Shown: piece after piece, positions 10,569 through 21,998 of the stretch
How positions within the stretch are numbered: position 1 is the first letter of the stretch
Layout of the letters: the number at the start of each line of letters is the position of its first letter
Assembly: GCA_029945375.1 (NCBI GenBank)
Contig: CM057065.1
Span: 372,001-436,000, forward strand
Reading direction: 5' to 3'
Length of the DNA: 64,000 bases
Source of the DNA: Agaricus subrufescens
Lineage: Eukaryota; Basidiomycota; Agaricomycetes; Agaricales; Agaricaceae
Translations under genes and position numbers: made by a program
Notes under the pieces: generated by a model
Databases searched by the model: none
What the model saw: only the letters and a program-made list of their open reading frames with translations
Told to the model about the DNA's origin: nothing

Positions 10569-11731
10569 ATGGTCAACAACACCCGCGGTGGTAGTGCCGG
10601 TAGACGAGGGAGGGGACGAGGGAGGGGCGCAGGCAACAAGAGCAGGTTCAAGGATCTGTCTGCTTCTGTATCTTCTCTGTCTTTGCAAGATCGGCCGGAA
10701 AGCGCGGTCGATGAAATTGAAGGCGGGCAAGATCCTATTTCCAAAGGCGAAGAGACCTCATCAGAATCTGGTCTGTTCCTAGTCACCGCAGGTTACACAG
10801 GAAGCACACGCTCACAGAATGGCTAGAAAATGTCGAAATCAAAGTCCCCGTAGCTATGTGGGTGAGTGCCGCTCAAGTGACTTTCGTTTGTCCATTTATC
10901 CGTCGATGTAGGATTTCGATCACTGTGATCCCCGTCGTTGTTCAGGCAAAAAACTTGCCCGTCTAGGCCTTATCAGAGAACTCAAAGTGGGTTCAAGATT
11001 CAGAGGCATCGTAGTTACGTAAGTTCTTTTTCTTCATTAATGACACAGTCGATAACCACGCCTTCGTAGACCAAAGGCAACTAAGGTCGTTAGTCCATCA
11101 GATCGAGAGATCATCCTCAATGGTGGTCTAGCCGTTGTTGAATGTTCCTGGGCCCGTCTAGATGACGTCCCTTTTAGCAAGATTGCTAGTCCAAACGAAC
11201 GTCTCCGTAAGTTATCATACAATTACTTTTGTTCACAGCTGACAACATTTGACAGTTCCGTACTTACTCGCCACAAACCCTACAAATTACGGCAAACCCT
11301 GGCGGCTCAATTGTGTAGAGGCCCTCGCTGCTACATTCTACATTACAGGGTTTGATGCATACGCTGAAAAACTATTGAGTGGCTTTGGGTGGGGAGGTTC
11401 ATTCTGGAATGTCAATCAGTGCGCCATTTTCTTATTGAGATAGTATTAATTCATTTAAACTGGTGATCAGGATCTATATAGAGCGATACCAAAAATGTAC
11501 AACAGCAGAGGATGTCGCTACAGCTCAAGAAGATATCATGAACGAACTGGAAGAGAGGTACAAAGACGCTCGTAAAACAGGTGATTTTCACTTTCTGTCT
11601 CTACTCCTCAGTTTTTATATTCACGAACTAACAACACGATAGAAACATTAGACGGTCTAGGGGAGGATCTCCTCGTCGCCAACCCTAATCACCAACCGGA
11701 GACATCAGAAAATGAGTCTGAATCTGAATAA
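10569..11731 (+). CDS. tsr3: 18S rRNA aminocarboxypropyltransferase Tsr3
   Basis: Tsr3 transfers the aminocarboxypropyl group of S-adenosylmethionine to a hypermodified pseudouridine of 18S rRNA during late 40S maturation. The ATG at 10569 opens an Arg/Gly-rich N terminus ([20 protein letters not shown]) and a Ser/Glu-rich linker. A 47-nt intron joins SES to [15 protein letters not shown], and the next exon gives [20 protein letters not shown]. Further exons give [56 protein letters not shown] and [19 protein letters not shown]. The tail is acidic (ENESESE), stop at 11729-11731. All family motifs are present without frameshift. Confidence 0.9.
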
Positions 11732-12518
11732 ATGGGTTTCACCCACTTACGCCTGATAGCTAATTAGCCTCAGTTCGAGGCCATATCACAATAGTCAGAC
11801 ATTCGATGCGCTCCAGATGGTACTTCCCTTCAGCACGGATCCAGGTAGATGCAGAAAATAGTTGAACCGCCTATGCTCTGAAAATTTCTTCTGATTCGAT
11901 CCCCGAGTTGAACTGCGGGAATTAACGCTTCATGAATCGCGACCGCGTACGTTAAATCAGCTCCTTAGTGTGCTAGTCCTGTTGAGATGGAGTAAAATGA
12001 TCAAAATCATCCCCTGGACTGCGGGGGCCCGGACTACGAATCTAGTCCTATTTAAAATCAACCACTCAAGAGGGTAATGAGCCTAATGTAGTGATCGACC
12101 TGCAGTTCAGTCCTCCAACGAACAACGGATCAATTCCATGACGTCACAAGTCTTAACATCCAGGCCACATTCAAATGCTCTGGGCCAGTTGAGTGGAACG
12201 TAATCATCCTCAGATAAGAATATGTTAGTCTACTTAGCTCTATGAGTTACGTCAGAGCTATCTATGAGCGTTCAAAGCTAGCCACTAGCTGTACCCGCTT
12301 TGGAGCGATCTATTGCCAGTTCAGTTATCAGGATTCGTTTAACCAGCCGTTGTGGGAGAGCCTCTGCGTCAACAAAACTAAGTTGATCACCATTCTCTCA
12401 AAATCACATGCTAGCTGCTCGATCGGTCTCACTCTCCCAACTCTAAACTGACTGAAGTCGTCATCATCGTCATCCTCCCAGCAGGCTATTTCAAAATAGG
12501 AGATATTTGCTGACGGGG
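11732..12518. other. Intergenic region upstream of the CsbD-like gene
   Basis: No conserved open frame. It contains the 3' flank of Tsr3 and the probable upstream control region of the CsbD-like gene. A GATGACGATGATGACGA-type trinucleotide run (complement at 12458-12477) is present. Confidence 0.45.
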
Positions 12519-12525
12519 TATATAA
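12519..12525 (+). promoter_or_regulatory. TATA box of the CsbD-like gene
   Basis: TATATAA at 12519-12525 lies 78 bases before the ATG at 12603. A pyrimidine/CA-rich leader (CATCACCAACTACCACC) follows, a layout typical of strongly inducible fungal genes. Confidence 0.55.
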
Positions 12526-12602
12526 GGCTGGTTTCCCTACTTTCGCATTCTCATCACCAACTACCACCTTATCTTAACCAAACACCAATCTCTCATATTA
12601 TC

Positions 12603-13042
12603 ATGTCTGCCAACAACACCCTCTCTGGCGAACCTTCGTACGTTTTCATGTCTCTTTTCTCTCATATTTTTTCGTGTTCATCGCTATTTGATATACAGCA
12701 AGGTTTCTGGTCAACTTCACTCTATCAAGGGCTCTGCCAAGGAGACCATCGGCCAAATGACCGGTGCCGCTTCTTTACAGCAGTCCGGCAACGAGGAGCA
12801 CGCCGCTGGTGAAGCCGAGCACAACGCAGCTAAGGCCAAAGGTTACGCCGAGGGCATCACCAACGACCTTGCTGGAAAGAAAGATTCGATTGTCGGTGCT
12901 GTGACTGGCGATAAAACGCAACAAACTTCTGGTTGGTCTTTATATGCTCATCACATCTGTGATGGTGTACTCAATGTTCTTGTAATCTATAGGTAACGCT
13001 CGCCAGGACAAGGGTCAGGCCGAGAAGAAGATCAACTTGTAG
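12603..13042 (+). CDS. CsbD-like stress-response protein
   Basis: This is a small hydrophilic protein of the CsbD family, whose fungal members are abundant, stress-induced and of uncertain biochemical role. The ATG at 12603 begins MSANNTLSGEPS. Intron 1 (GTACGTTTTC to GATATACAG) joins to KVSGQLHSIKGSAKETIGQM, which carries the CsbD K-G-x-x-KE-x-x-G pattern. This continues AEHNAAKAKGYAEGITNDL, GKKDSIVGAVTGDKTQQTSG. Intron 2 joins to NARQDKGQAEKKINL, stop at 13040-13042. The product is about 100 residues, rich in Ala, Gly and Lys, with two CsbD-like repeats. A TATA box 78 bp upstream agrees with inducible expression. Confidence 0.87.
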
Positions 13043-13183
13043 ATGCTATAGGTGGCTTATCTTTCGATGAATTTGTCATACCATGAATTGTATTCTCCTG
13101 TAATTTCCTAGGCAAAGCATGTAATCATACGGCGGTATCTCTTATACGATAACGAGAAAGATACAGTTTTGCGATATCCGTGT

Positions 13184-14521
13184 CTATTCTTCTTCATCTT
13201 CGTCTCCAGAGACTTCAGCGTTTTCTTGACCTGCTTTGGCCATGAGTTGGGCCAGATCTTGTTCTTCGGTCTCGGAAATTGCCTTGGGCTAGAAGTTGAG
13301 GGAAAGAGTTAGCCTCCATTTATAAATACACGAGATGACGTTGCGTCACCTTCATCTTGACCACAAGGGATCCTCCTTGGTCCTCGATCGACCCTTGGAT
13401 AGATTCGATGGCCCGTTCTAAACGTTCGACAGCCGTGAACTAGGGGGGGAATCGTGCCGGACTGTCAGCCATAAAGTCAATACCATCAATAAAACAATAT
13501 TACCTTGTCTGTGGCATTCGTACTCAGAACATACAACGGAGGAGCGACCAATTTTGCCTTGATTGGTACTGCTTCACTGCTCTGTTTCTCCCCTGCACGA
13601 AGGGCTTTTCTGATGGCATCGATACCGGCGGGAGTATAACATGTCAATTCGATATCGGCACGAAGTTTTATGGGTTGAGGGGTCAATCGGCGAGCGATAG
13701 TGGCGCTTAACAGTGATAGTGTGGAAGCTGGAACAGGTTCGGGCAAAGATGACCATACGGTATCTGGCTCGCTAGATCATAAAACATTAGGGGAAAAAAT
13801 AACATTTTTGAGAAAGTCACTCGAGACGTACGTTAATGTCAGCTTGAATGCGTCATAAGGGTGTCCGTATTTCTTTCCCAGTGGCCAAGCAACAGTTTCA
13901 TACAGCTTCTCCAATTTTTCTTCTTCACCAGGGTTGTATCCCATTCCCGCAGGAGCAACGTTCTCGGCATCTATAAGTGCCGTTCCCTCATCTGCATGTT
14001 GTTGCCTAGCTTTTCGTGCAGCCTTTTTCATATCCTGTGCCGCCTGAGAAGCTTTCGGGTCGCTGGCGACATCAGCAGCACCGATAGGTTCACCGTTGGC
14101 ATCCAACGAAGGCATCTTCGAGGCTACATGTCGTAAAATCGATGATATAGCCTTGGATTTCATATACCGTTCTTCACATTTCACGATATCTTCCGGTGAA
14201 ACTCGACGTTTTGAAAGATCAATGTAGCCTTTTTCCTTATCGACTCGAAGAACGACGACGACTTCATTACGGCCGATTCGGATTAGTTTTTGGACGGATC
14301 GGATACGACGACGAGAAAGTTCAGATAACAGAATCATTCCCTCTGTATTATCATATTCAAGCTGGAAGTCACAATCACGTCGAGGGATGTTATGATAGCT
14401 GGCTCTGGACGCTGAGAGAAAAACGCACCAGTTTGACATAAGCTCCCATTTCAGCAATCTGGCGAACTTGGACCATGACCAGTTCGTCTACTTCAGGATA
14501 CTTTTGCTCGTAATACCGCAT
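13184..14521 (-). CDS. sui2: Translation initiation factor eIF2 subunit alpha
   Basis: eIF2-alpha is part of the GTP-dependent complex that delivers initiator Met-tRNA to the 40S subunit. The start ATG at 14519-14521 gives [19 protein letters not shown]; the S1 domain continues with [11 protein letters not shown], an intron, and [20 protein letters not shown]. The first serine of [12 protein letters not shown] matches the site phosphorylated by Gcn2-type kinases. The helical middle domain ([27 protein letters not shown]) follows. After another intron comes the C-terminal alpha/beta domain ([45 protein letters not shown]). Two small last exons end in the acidic tail SGDEDEEE with stop at 13184-13186. 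Length of about 300 residues agrees with the family. Confidence 0.93.
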
Positions 14522-15520
14522 TGTGAGAGAGGGATGGGATTGGTCCGGGATGCGGAGCTAGTCAGAAAATGTTGATGAGGCGATAAGTCAGAACACCTAA
14601 CCCTAATCTCGGTGTAAGTGTTGATCACGAGATTACCTTGCGAAAAATAATCTGAGATATTTCCCAAGCTACTTATTTACCAGGGAGGGTCAGGAAGGGC
14701 CATGATGAATACTAGAAAAGTAGAATTTTTAATCAAGATGATCGAGGTAGCATGTCGCGTCTGGTTCCGTGGAGACGTCGGACAGAAACTCTTATCACCC
14801 GGTAATATCATAAGGAATTTGTTTTACCCCTCCATCCTTCACATATTTCCGTGGCATAGACGGCATCATATGGGGTTGCATATACGTTGGTCCCATAGAA
14901 TAGCACCACAGGGGAAGAATTGGCGTTGTCAGGGCGTCTTTGGCCTAATTCCGATATTTCGCGAGCGAGTTGAATTTCAGCACGAAGTTAGCTGGTCGGT
15001 CCTGGATCCGTCTTATACTCGAGTAGGACATCCATCGAGGCGGATATCAACAAGCACGATTACACACTCACTACAGCGATCTGGGAGTGCCAGTAACATA
15101 TATGTAAGTATGAATCTTACAGCACATATATTGGCTGATAGATGAGTATCCAGGCAAAGAAACATCCCTTGTACACCTAGGAGACTTTAAATTTTTAGTT
15201 TCTTCTGCAACTGCGTTATTTTCTTTCTTTTTTCCTTTTTTCTTTTCTTTTCTTTTTTTTTTGAAACGGGGCAATTCTGGGAAAGATAGGGGTACATGTT
15301 ACGACGCGCTATCGAGATTCTCGTGGCGAAGCCGTGGGACAAACACCTTATAGTCTGTAAGTGAGTCCGACGATCATAGTTATATCATATTCAGCTATTC
15401 AAATCGTTTAGGAGTACCCCCACTTTGATCTGTTCCTATCTCTCCTCATTGAAATTTCCCAGCAATTCAATACCACTATATTATACCCAATGGCACGAAT
15501 TTCCTGCACATTTTCTCGCC
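14522..15520. other. Intergenic region between divergent eIF2-alpha and FAD monooxygenase
   Basis: No supported coding region. A pyrimidine tract of about 50 bases (T-rich with C interruptions) lies at 15214-15264, about 260 bp before the monooxygenase start; such tracts are common in fungal promoters. A single CCTAACCCTAATC at 14596-14608 is not a telomere array. Confidence 0.45.
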
Positions 15521-18082
15521 ATGTCTGCCGCTACGGAAACTGACGTCCTGATCGTTGGAGCAGGTCCAGCGGGTTTGGTAGCAGCACTTTCATTGACTCG
15601 CTTGGGTATCCGAGTGAGAGTCATTGAGTGGAGGTCAGTATTTTGAATTTGTTACAAGTTTCTATAACGGACTACCGAGTTTTAGAGCCCCTGATGAGCA
15701 TGGTGGTCGCGCAGATGGTATTCAACCGCGAACAATCGAAATATGGGATAACCTCGGTGTCGGTGAAGTCCTTAGGAAGCAAGGGCTTCTGACACATTCG
15801 TTCGTAAGTGCTTCGTTTGAGAGACTTATTCCGAATTCCTTGCTCATTTGTCGCTCTACGCAGGCAACCTTCGGCCCCAAGGATGGCAAGTCCATTCAGG
15901 CAAGCACTCCCACCAATCTGCTCAGACCTATGTTGACTGGCGGGTACAGTTCAATAGTACAGTATTAAACGTACCTCTTGAGGCCGCCCGATACCCATAC
16001 GAGGTGACTATTTTTGGACAGTCCACTCGTTATCGTTTGAAGTGAACGCGATTAGGTTCTCGTATATCCCCAACAAATAGAAGACATTTTGAAAGACGCA
16101 TTAATGGCAGCCAAAGTTCCCATAACTCAGCCAGCTATAGTGACCGCTTTTGAGATCTCAAAGATCGACCGTCAATATCCAGTGAAAGTAAGCCCTTGCG
16201 CTAAGTTTCATTCCTTGCGGCTTGTAATTGAGTTGACGATGTGCAGGCTGAAGTTGCGCATTTCAATGTGAACAAGCTCAAAGCTGCGGGCATCCCAGTT
16301 CATCAAAGACGTGAAGCAGCCTCCAATAAAGAGTTTGTTGACCGTGTTGAAACCATACGCGCTCGATACATTATTGGATGTGATGGTACCTTTAATAATT
16401 TCGACTATGTAGTCCTACTTCTGATCCTGAACTTAGGTGCACATTCGTGGGTACGGAAGCAATGCGGGATTGAGATGCAGGGTGAATCCCCGGGTGAGTT
16501 CCTCCTATTGTTTCCCATTAACGAAATCTGACGGGATTCAAGATGTGATGTACGGCATCTTGGAGTTCACCCCTGATACTGATTTCCCCACGAGCCGGAA
16601 CAAGACGTTGATCAAGGATGCCACCGGTCGGTCAGTTGCCGTAAGTTTACCTCCGTTCGTGACCATTCGCTATGTCTGATCGTTTGAGCACAGTATATCC
16701 CTAAGCCTGGTGTAGGGACGCGTGTATATTTGGTGTTGAGGGATGGAGACCTCGACGGAGTTGAACAAGACGGCAGGACTGTTACCCCACAAATGGTTAC
16801 TAAGTTTACTGAGGTCCGTGAATCTAGCTGTATTTCGTCCATCGATTATTTCTGATCACATAACAGATGATGAAAGAAAGCTTCACTCCTTACCGGATGG
16901 GTGTTTCAGATATAACTTGGAGCAGCCTATACAAAGGCACGCAACTTTTTGGTGAACACTCATATATTATACTGACTGAGTATTATCTTGAAGTTTCCCA
17001 GCGTGTTGCCTCGCAATTTGCCCACCAGAGACGCATATTTATTGCTGGTGATGCTGGTAAGAATGTCAAACCATCCTTTTGTGTGGTGAGTATACTAACT
17101 TCCTTAGCCCACATGCTTTCTCCTACTGCGGCGCAAGGGGCCAATACATCTATGGTAGACGTTTACAGCTTATGTGAGTCTATTCAAAATTCAATGAAAA
17201 TCATCCCTAATATTCCTCAGCGTGGAAATTGGCCCAAGTAATTCGTGGCTGGGCCAGTGAAACTATTCTCGACACTTACGAGATTGAGCGACGCGCGTTC
17301 GCGGAAGATCTCATCGCATTTGACAAGGTCATGGAGGAGAGCTTCCGTAACGGTACATGGGCTGAGTGGGTTTTACCAGATTTGTGTTTATGTTCAGTTC
17401 AACTAACGCACCCAGCCACTGGAATCGCCAGCTGGAACTTATAACGTGGGTCTTCAGTCATACCAAACAAACGAGACCTGACTTTAGCCGCAGTGGTTTT
17501 GGCTTGCAATACAACAAGGACTCGCGGCTTATTGACGAGGAACGCCAGGCCTTGATGGTTGGAGCCACTATCGGACGACGCTTCCCCTCTGTTGAAGTCC
17601 TTCGTTACATGGACTGGCTCCCGACCAATACGCTTGATATTATAGGATATGGTATGAAGTACACCCTCTTGGTGTTCCCAGGCAACACTACGGAAGCTTC
17701 CGTCAAGCAACGCTGCCGAGATTTCCTATTCCGTCTATCTAGTCTCCGTCGGGCTAGTGTCATGGTCAAAACTGCCTTGATCTTACATGTGACAAAGGAT
17801 GATTCACATCTCGGATTCTTTGAGCATTTAGGCGATGTTGTCGGTGCCAAGTACGGCTTAAAATTTCATTGCCATTGTTCTAGCCTCACCAATCTCTCTA
17901 GTGTCTATATCGACGATGGTATCAACTCCAGGAGACAACACGGCGAGGTGTACGATGTTTTAGGAGTGTCCCCTAAAGAGGGAGCTGCAGCAGTGATTCG
18001 TCCAGATGGACATGTCGGAATGGTGATTCCATTCTCAACTTCTGGGATTGATCTACTAGAGGACTACTTGGATCTATTTTAA
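15521..18082 (+). CDS. FAD-dependent aromatic monooxygenase, phenol 2-monooxygenase-like
   Basis: This is a class A flavoprotein hydroxylase that would insert oxygen into a phenolic substrate using NADPH and FAD. The ATG at 15521 begins MSAATETDVLIVGAGPAG with the GxGxxG dinucleotide fold at about residues 12-18. GGRADGIQPRTIEIWDNLG is typical of the phenol-hydroxylase branch. The DG motif reads RYIIGCDG near 16385. The second FAD motif reads FIAGDA, then across an intron HMLSPTAAQGANTSMVD. A C-terminal thioredoxin-like domain (GRRFPSVEVLRYMDWL to VVIRPDGHVGMVIPF-like AAAVIRPDGHVGMVIPFST) ends at 18082. About ten short introns interrupt the gene, and several exon borders are approximate. The natural substrate is unknown. 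It is the last ordinary metabolic gene before the NACHT array. Confidence 0.83.
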
Positions 18083-18416
18083 TGAAGTGAGGACGGATGC
18101 GTATTGATGTACTTATGGCATCAGAGTAGAGAGTTATGGGTACTTTAAGTACCTTCTGCTCTTTTTCATATACCACGGAACAGAATAGCTGTTTAACATA
18201 GTTAGTTTTAAAAATAGATAAGCTCTAAGCACGTGCTGTAACTTGGGCTGGGTGGGAGCTTGTTTTTCCTTCTTCCCATGATCAACAGCGCTTGTGGCGC
18301 CAAGTATGGCGTAACAAACAGTAGTTAATCATGATTATGACAGTGCATTCTCATGCCTGTGTTAGACAACGGCTAGTACCACCCTTCTTCTGACAAACAT
18401 CCCCCTGGCGTCTTCG
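18083..18416. other. Promoter region of NLR unit A with block shared with unit D
   Basis: CCAAGTATGGC at about 18300 and CAGTGCATTCTCATGCCTG at about 18341 recur upstream of unit D (CCAAGTATGGCAAACACG near 30573 and CAGTGCATTTTGATGCCTG near 30611). This shows that duplication included promoter sequence. TAATCATGATTA at about 18328 is a perfect palindrome resembling the subterminal motif of the large transposon. Confidence 0.5.
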
Positions 18417-21276
18417 ATGTCGTTCCATCTTTCTCTGCTTTTTTGTTTTCGTCGTTCTCGCGCGCATGTGCCAGATACAAGCCTGCCATCTCCTCGCAAT
18501 GATGCAAATGTCCTCCAACCTTTCCCGCCCATTGTTTCTCCGTCAGTGCAAGCGGAGAGCACTATCAGTAGTACTCCCCGTCAGTCAGTTGCCCGTGACC
18601 CTCCCTATCCTCACAACCTTCTCCGCCAACTATTCACTGACCGTGCACCCGGAGACTTCTGTGGTGAACCTATGTGGGAGCCAAGCTCGATGCCTCCAAT
18701 CGCTTCTGTTGCCCAACAGCATATCAACTCCCCCTCGCATTCCAACCGCACAGACTTCATCGAACCACAAAGGCTTCAAGCAATGCAGCCTACAACAGAT
18801 ACTCCCATGACAACGCAACAGCAAAGGTTGAGTTTTGAACTTCCGGGTGTGAGTGTTGCTTTTACCGACTTTGGCTGCCAGGTGAAGGTCAAATCACTCA
18901 TAACAACCACTATGGCAGTACTTATCACAGCCGCAACAGCAGAGCATAGGCATGTTCAATCAAGCTCACCACTTCAATGTGATGGGAACCTTTATCGACG
19001 GCAACGGTGAGACTGCTCTGGTAGCTTATGTTGTCTATTCTGAATAGATCATTGTTAGTCATCCATAATAATGTGTCTTCAGACGAATGTAAGTATCATC
19101 CGTACCTCATTGATTGTACTCATTATGATCGTCCATAGTCATGGAGAAACTTCTGAGGGAGACGATTCCTGGAGCAGCATACGATTCCTCGGCCCGTGAT
19201 CCGCCTCCACGATGTCATCCCAGAACTCGCTTGGCTATCCTCAAACGGTGCATATCTTTCATTCGTAATTGCAACAGCACGAAGAAGATGCGTTGGGTGG
19301 TTGGTGCAGCCGGGGTCGGAAAGTCTGCCATCATGCAAAGCGTAGTTGAGTCTCCCGAGTTGCAAGAGAACGACCATGCCTCCGTCTTCTTCTCAATCAA
19401 TGAACGCAATGATGGAGCCAGATCCGTCGTTACCATATCCTACCAGTTGGCTGCCAAATCTCAGCGATATCGTCAGATCATCGAACGAGATATAACCCGC
19501 GATCCATCCCTCCTTCAATCGTCCATGGTGAGGCAGTTCAACAAGTTGATCATCGAACCCTTCATGCAAGACCCTCAACTGAACTCGGCTGGTCCTGTCC
19601 TGATCGTCATCGATGGCCTTGATGAGTGCAACAATCCCCGCACGCAACAAGATCTTCTCCGCCTTATCACCAATTGCTGCATCACATATCCCGCCTCTCC
19701 TTTGGTATGGCTCGTTGCCAGCCGTCCTGAGCCCCACATCACTTCCTTCTTTTCTCGAGCTGAGGTTATCCCGGCATACGAGAAAGAAGAGATTCGGGTT
19801 GATTCGGACGAGGCTCGCTCAGACGTTGAGCGGTTCCTTCGTCATGAGTTGAATGAGATCAAAACGGGATCAGATTCGCTCGATCACGACTGGCCTGAGG
19901 AACGGGACATATGGAAACTCGCGAGTGCTGCGGGTGGATTGTTTGCCTATGCGCAGACGGTCTCCAGGTATATCGGTGACTGGAGAATTGGGAACCCCGT
20001 CTCACAACTCTCCGACGTCTTGCAAATCATTGACCACCATCCGCTAACCGAAGTATCGAAAGAGCAGCACCCGATGGCTTCCCTTGATGCATTATATGAT
20101 CGGATTCTGTCGAATGTTCCGTCTAGAACAATGGTCCAAACTCGCAAACTCTTATTAGCGTTGGTATCAGGCTGGGATCTAGCCATTAAGTACATGCGCA
20201 CCGGCCATGGGAACTTCATTGTTCTGTGCAATTGGCTGGGCATGACACCCGACGAAGCATATGCCGCTCTCAATCATCTACGCTCCGTTTTGTATGTACC
20301 CCACCGGGACGAAGCTATGAAGGCCAAACTGATGCCCCTCCACAAATCATTCATTGACTACATATCCGACTTTACGCGATCCGGATTTTCTCGTGACATC
20401 CACCGGGAAGCTCAACAACTTATGTCCCAATGTGCTTTCAGAGTTTTGAAGGAGGCTCCTGGTGGTATTGATCGGTGTGACTTACATCGTGATCGTGAAT
20501 TCCGCTATGGCGAATTATCACTTGGTTCGCATACCAGAGGCAAGATTTCACTCACCTGGTCGGTCAAAGCAGAAAATGGCTGGAGTGATGTCAGAACGAG
20601 GTTGAGGATTTATCAACTAGCAGTAGGGGAAGTTATAGGTCAGATGGAACGTGGTGATTTAATCTTCAGTAGCGAGTTCTGCGTTCGCCTCCTGACAGCG
20701 CGAGTCTCGATATTTCAATTGAATTTTCCTCATGATAAACTACGGGACTGGGTGTTTGTGAGTGCTCCTTGGTCTAAAATGCTTGTGTCACTGAAAATTT
20801 CTATAAGAGTGAACCTAGACGTTCTTATTTCATAACCTGTGGCATACTACGGCAAATTCCTCTTGGGGTCCTCGATATCTCCGATATAGAGCAGTATCAT
20901 CAATCGAAGTTGCGGTTTCGTGGTCCTGCAACAACGGTAGGAAATCCATCTGATCCATGGTGTTCATCGTGCCAGGTGAGTGAATTATCCGTTTTACGAC
21001 CAGTGCTGAATTCATGGTGCACAGCACGAACGAACAGGCGAATGGGCTAAAGGAAAGTTCCAGGATTGGGTGACCACCTTCAGCAGATCTAGCTGTACTT
21101 CTTGCTGCAATCGACTCATGCACCAATTGGAAAGTTGGAAGACACGTTCCCCCAACCATAATGCCTTGATCCTATTGACTTCTTCGTTCGAACATTGTAT
21201 AGAAGTGAGATATGTTGATATCCGGGATGGTGTATCAGAGTGGATATATCAGTTTTGGTTTGGATTCGAGCACTAA
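18417..21276 (+). CDS. NLR-type NACHT NTPase, unit A
   Basis: This is a STAND NTPase of the fungal NLR type; such proteins act as self/non-self or damage sensors, but the ligand here is unknown. The first exon (MSFHLSLLFCFRRSRAHVPD) is basic, then Ser/Pro-rich. A short exon encodes QQQSIGMFNQAHHFNVMGTF and another VIHNNVSSDE. The long exon from 19139 carries the pre-NACHT DPPPRCHPRTRLAIL, Walker A GAAGVGKS (residues 55-62 counted from the Met at 19141), Walker B LIVIDGLDE (154-162), the sensor VASRPEPH (about 192-199) and the winged-helix-like NWLGMTPDEAYAALNHL. It ends at the donor after RDWVF (about 20757). Two C-terminal exons encode SEPRRSYFITCGILRQIPL and the module ending DGVSEWIYQFWFGFEH. 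No lesion found. Confidence 0.87.
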
Positions 21277-21998
21277 AATGTATCCGATGGAGCACGGCTA
21301 AGGGTTGGACCGCGAACATCACTTTGGAATTAATGAAGGCTACTACCACTTTAATACAAATATTTGAGGTAAATCGTGCGATACTTTATCAGTTCTGAAT
21401 GTAATACATCTCTTGGCACAGATTGTATGATATTTGCTACCATACAAAGAAAGTTGTGTATAGTAAATGTACATATAAATGATCTCCTCTTTGACATTGA
21501 AGCTGTACCGCTTTTCGTGAGTTCGAAAGGATCTCTCCGGTTTCTCTTATATAGTGGCTTTTCTAAACGCGAATGCAAGTGTCACAATTCAAACAAAGTT
21601 GTAACTTGTGGGGTTCGCGAGAGTAGTAATTTGGAAAGATGGGGGGGTATTCGAATAACAACGTGCAGATCGCAGGAGGTAGAAGTTAGGAATAATGGAT
21701 GACGGTACGTAATAACTTAACGCAATCACCCTACAATGTCCTATTGAGCCAAGGTTATAATTCTGAGTTCTTGACGACAGCCCCCATGCTCTGCGCAGTG
21801 GACTATTGGGGCTCTCCTAATCTTCGTTTGAAGTGAGGGGGATATGTATGTGACGGAACGCTGCGTTTGTCCCAGGTTTGTCCTCTCCTAACCGATTGCG
21901 GAATGGTGCGGGCCATCAGCTTCCAGTGGCGTGGGCACTGCCGCAGAGGCAGTCCTCATGCACGTTCAACCCGCATTGGTCATTCCCCAGCGTCTTTG
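21277..21998. other. Intergenic region between NLR units A and B
   Basis: No supported gene. The part nearest unit B should hold its promoter. Open frames are short and lack recognised motifs. Confidence 0.45.

Noticed and set aside
14596..14608. CCTAACCCTAATC considered as telomeric repeat
   Set aside because: Only about two units; no array and internal position between housekeeping genes.
14702..15145. 147-aa + strand frame between eIF2-alpha and the monooxygenase
   Set aside because: No recognisable motif, amino-acid composition like random translation, and it lies in a promoter region.
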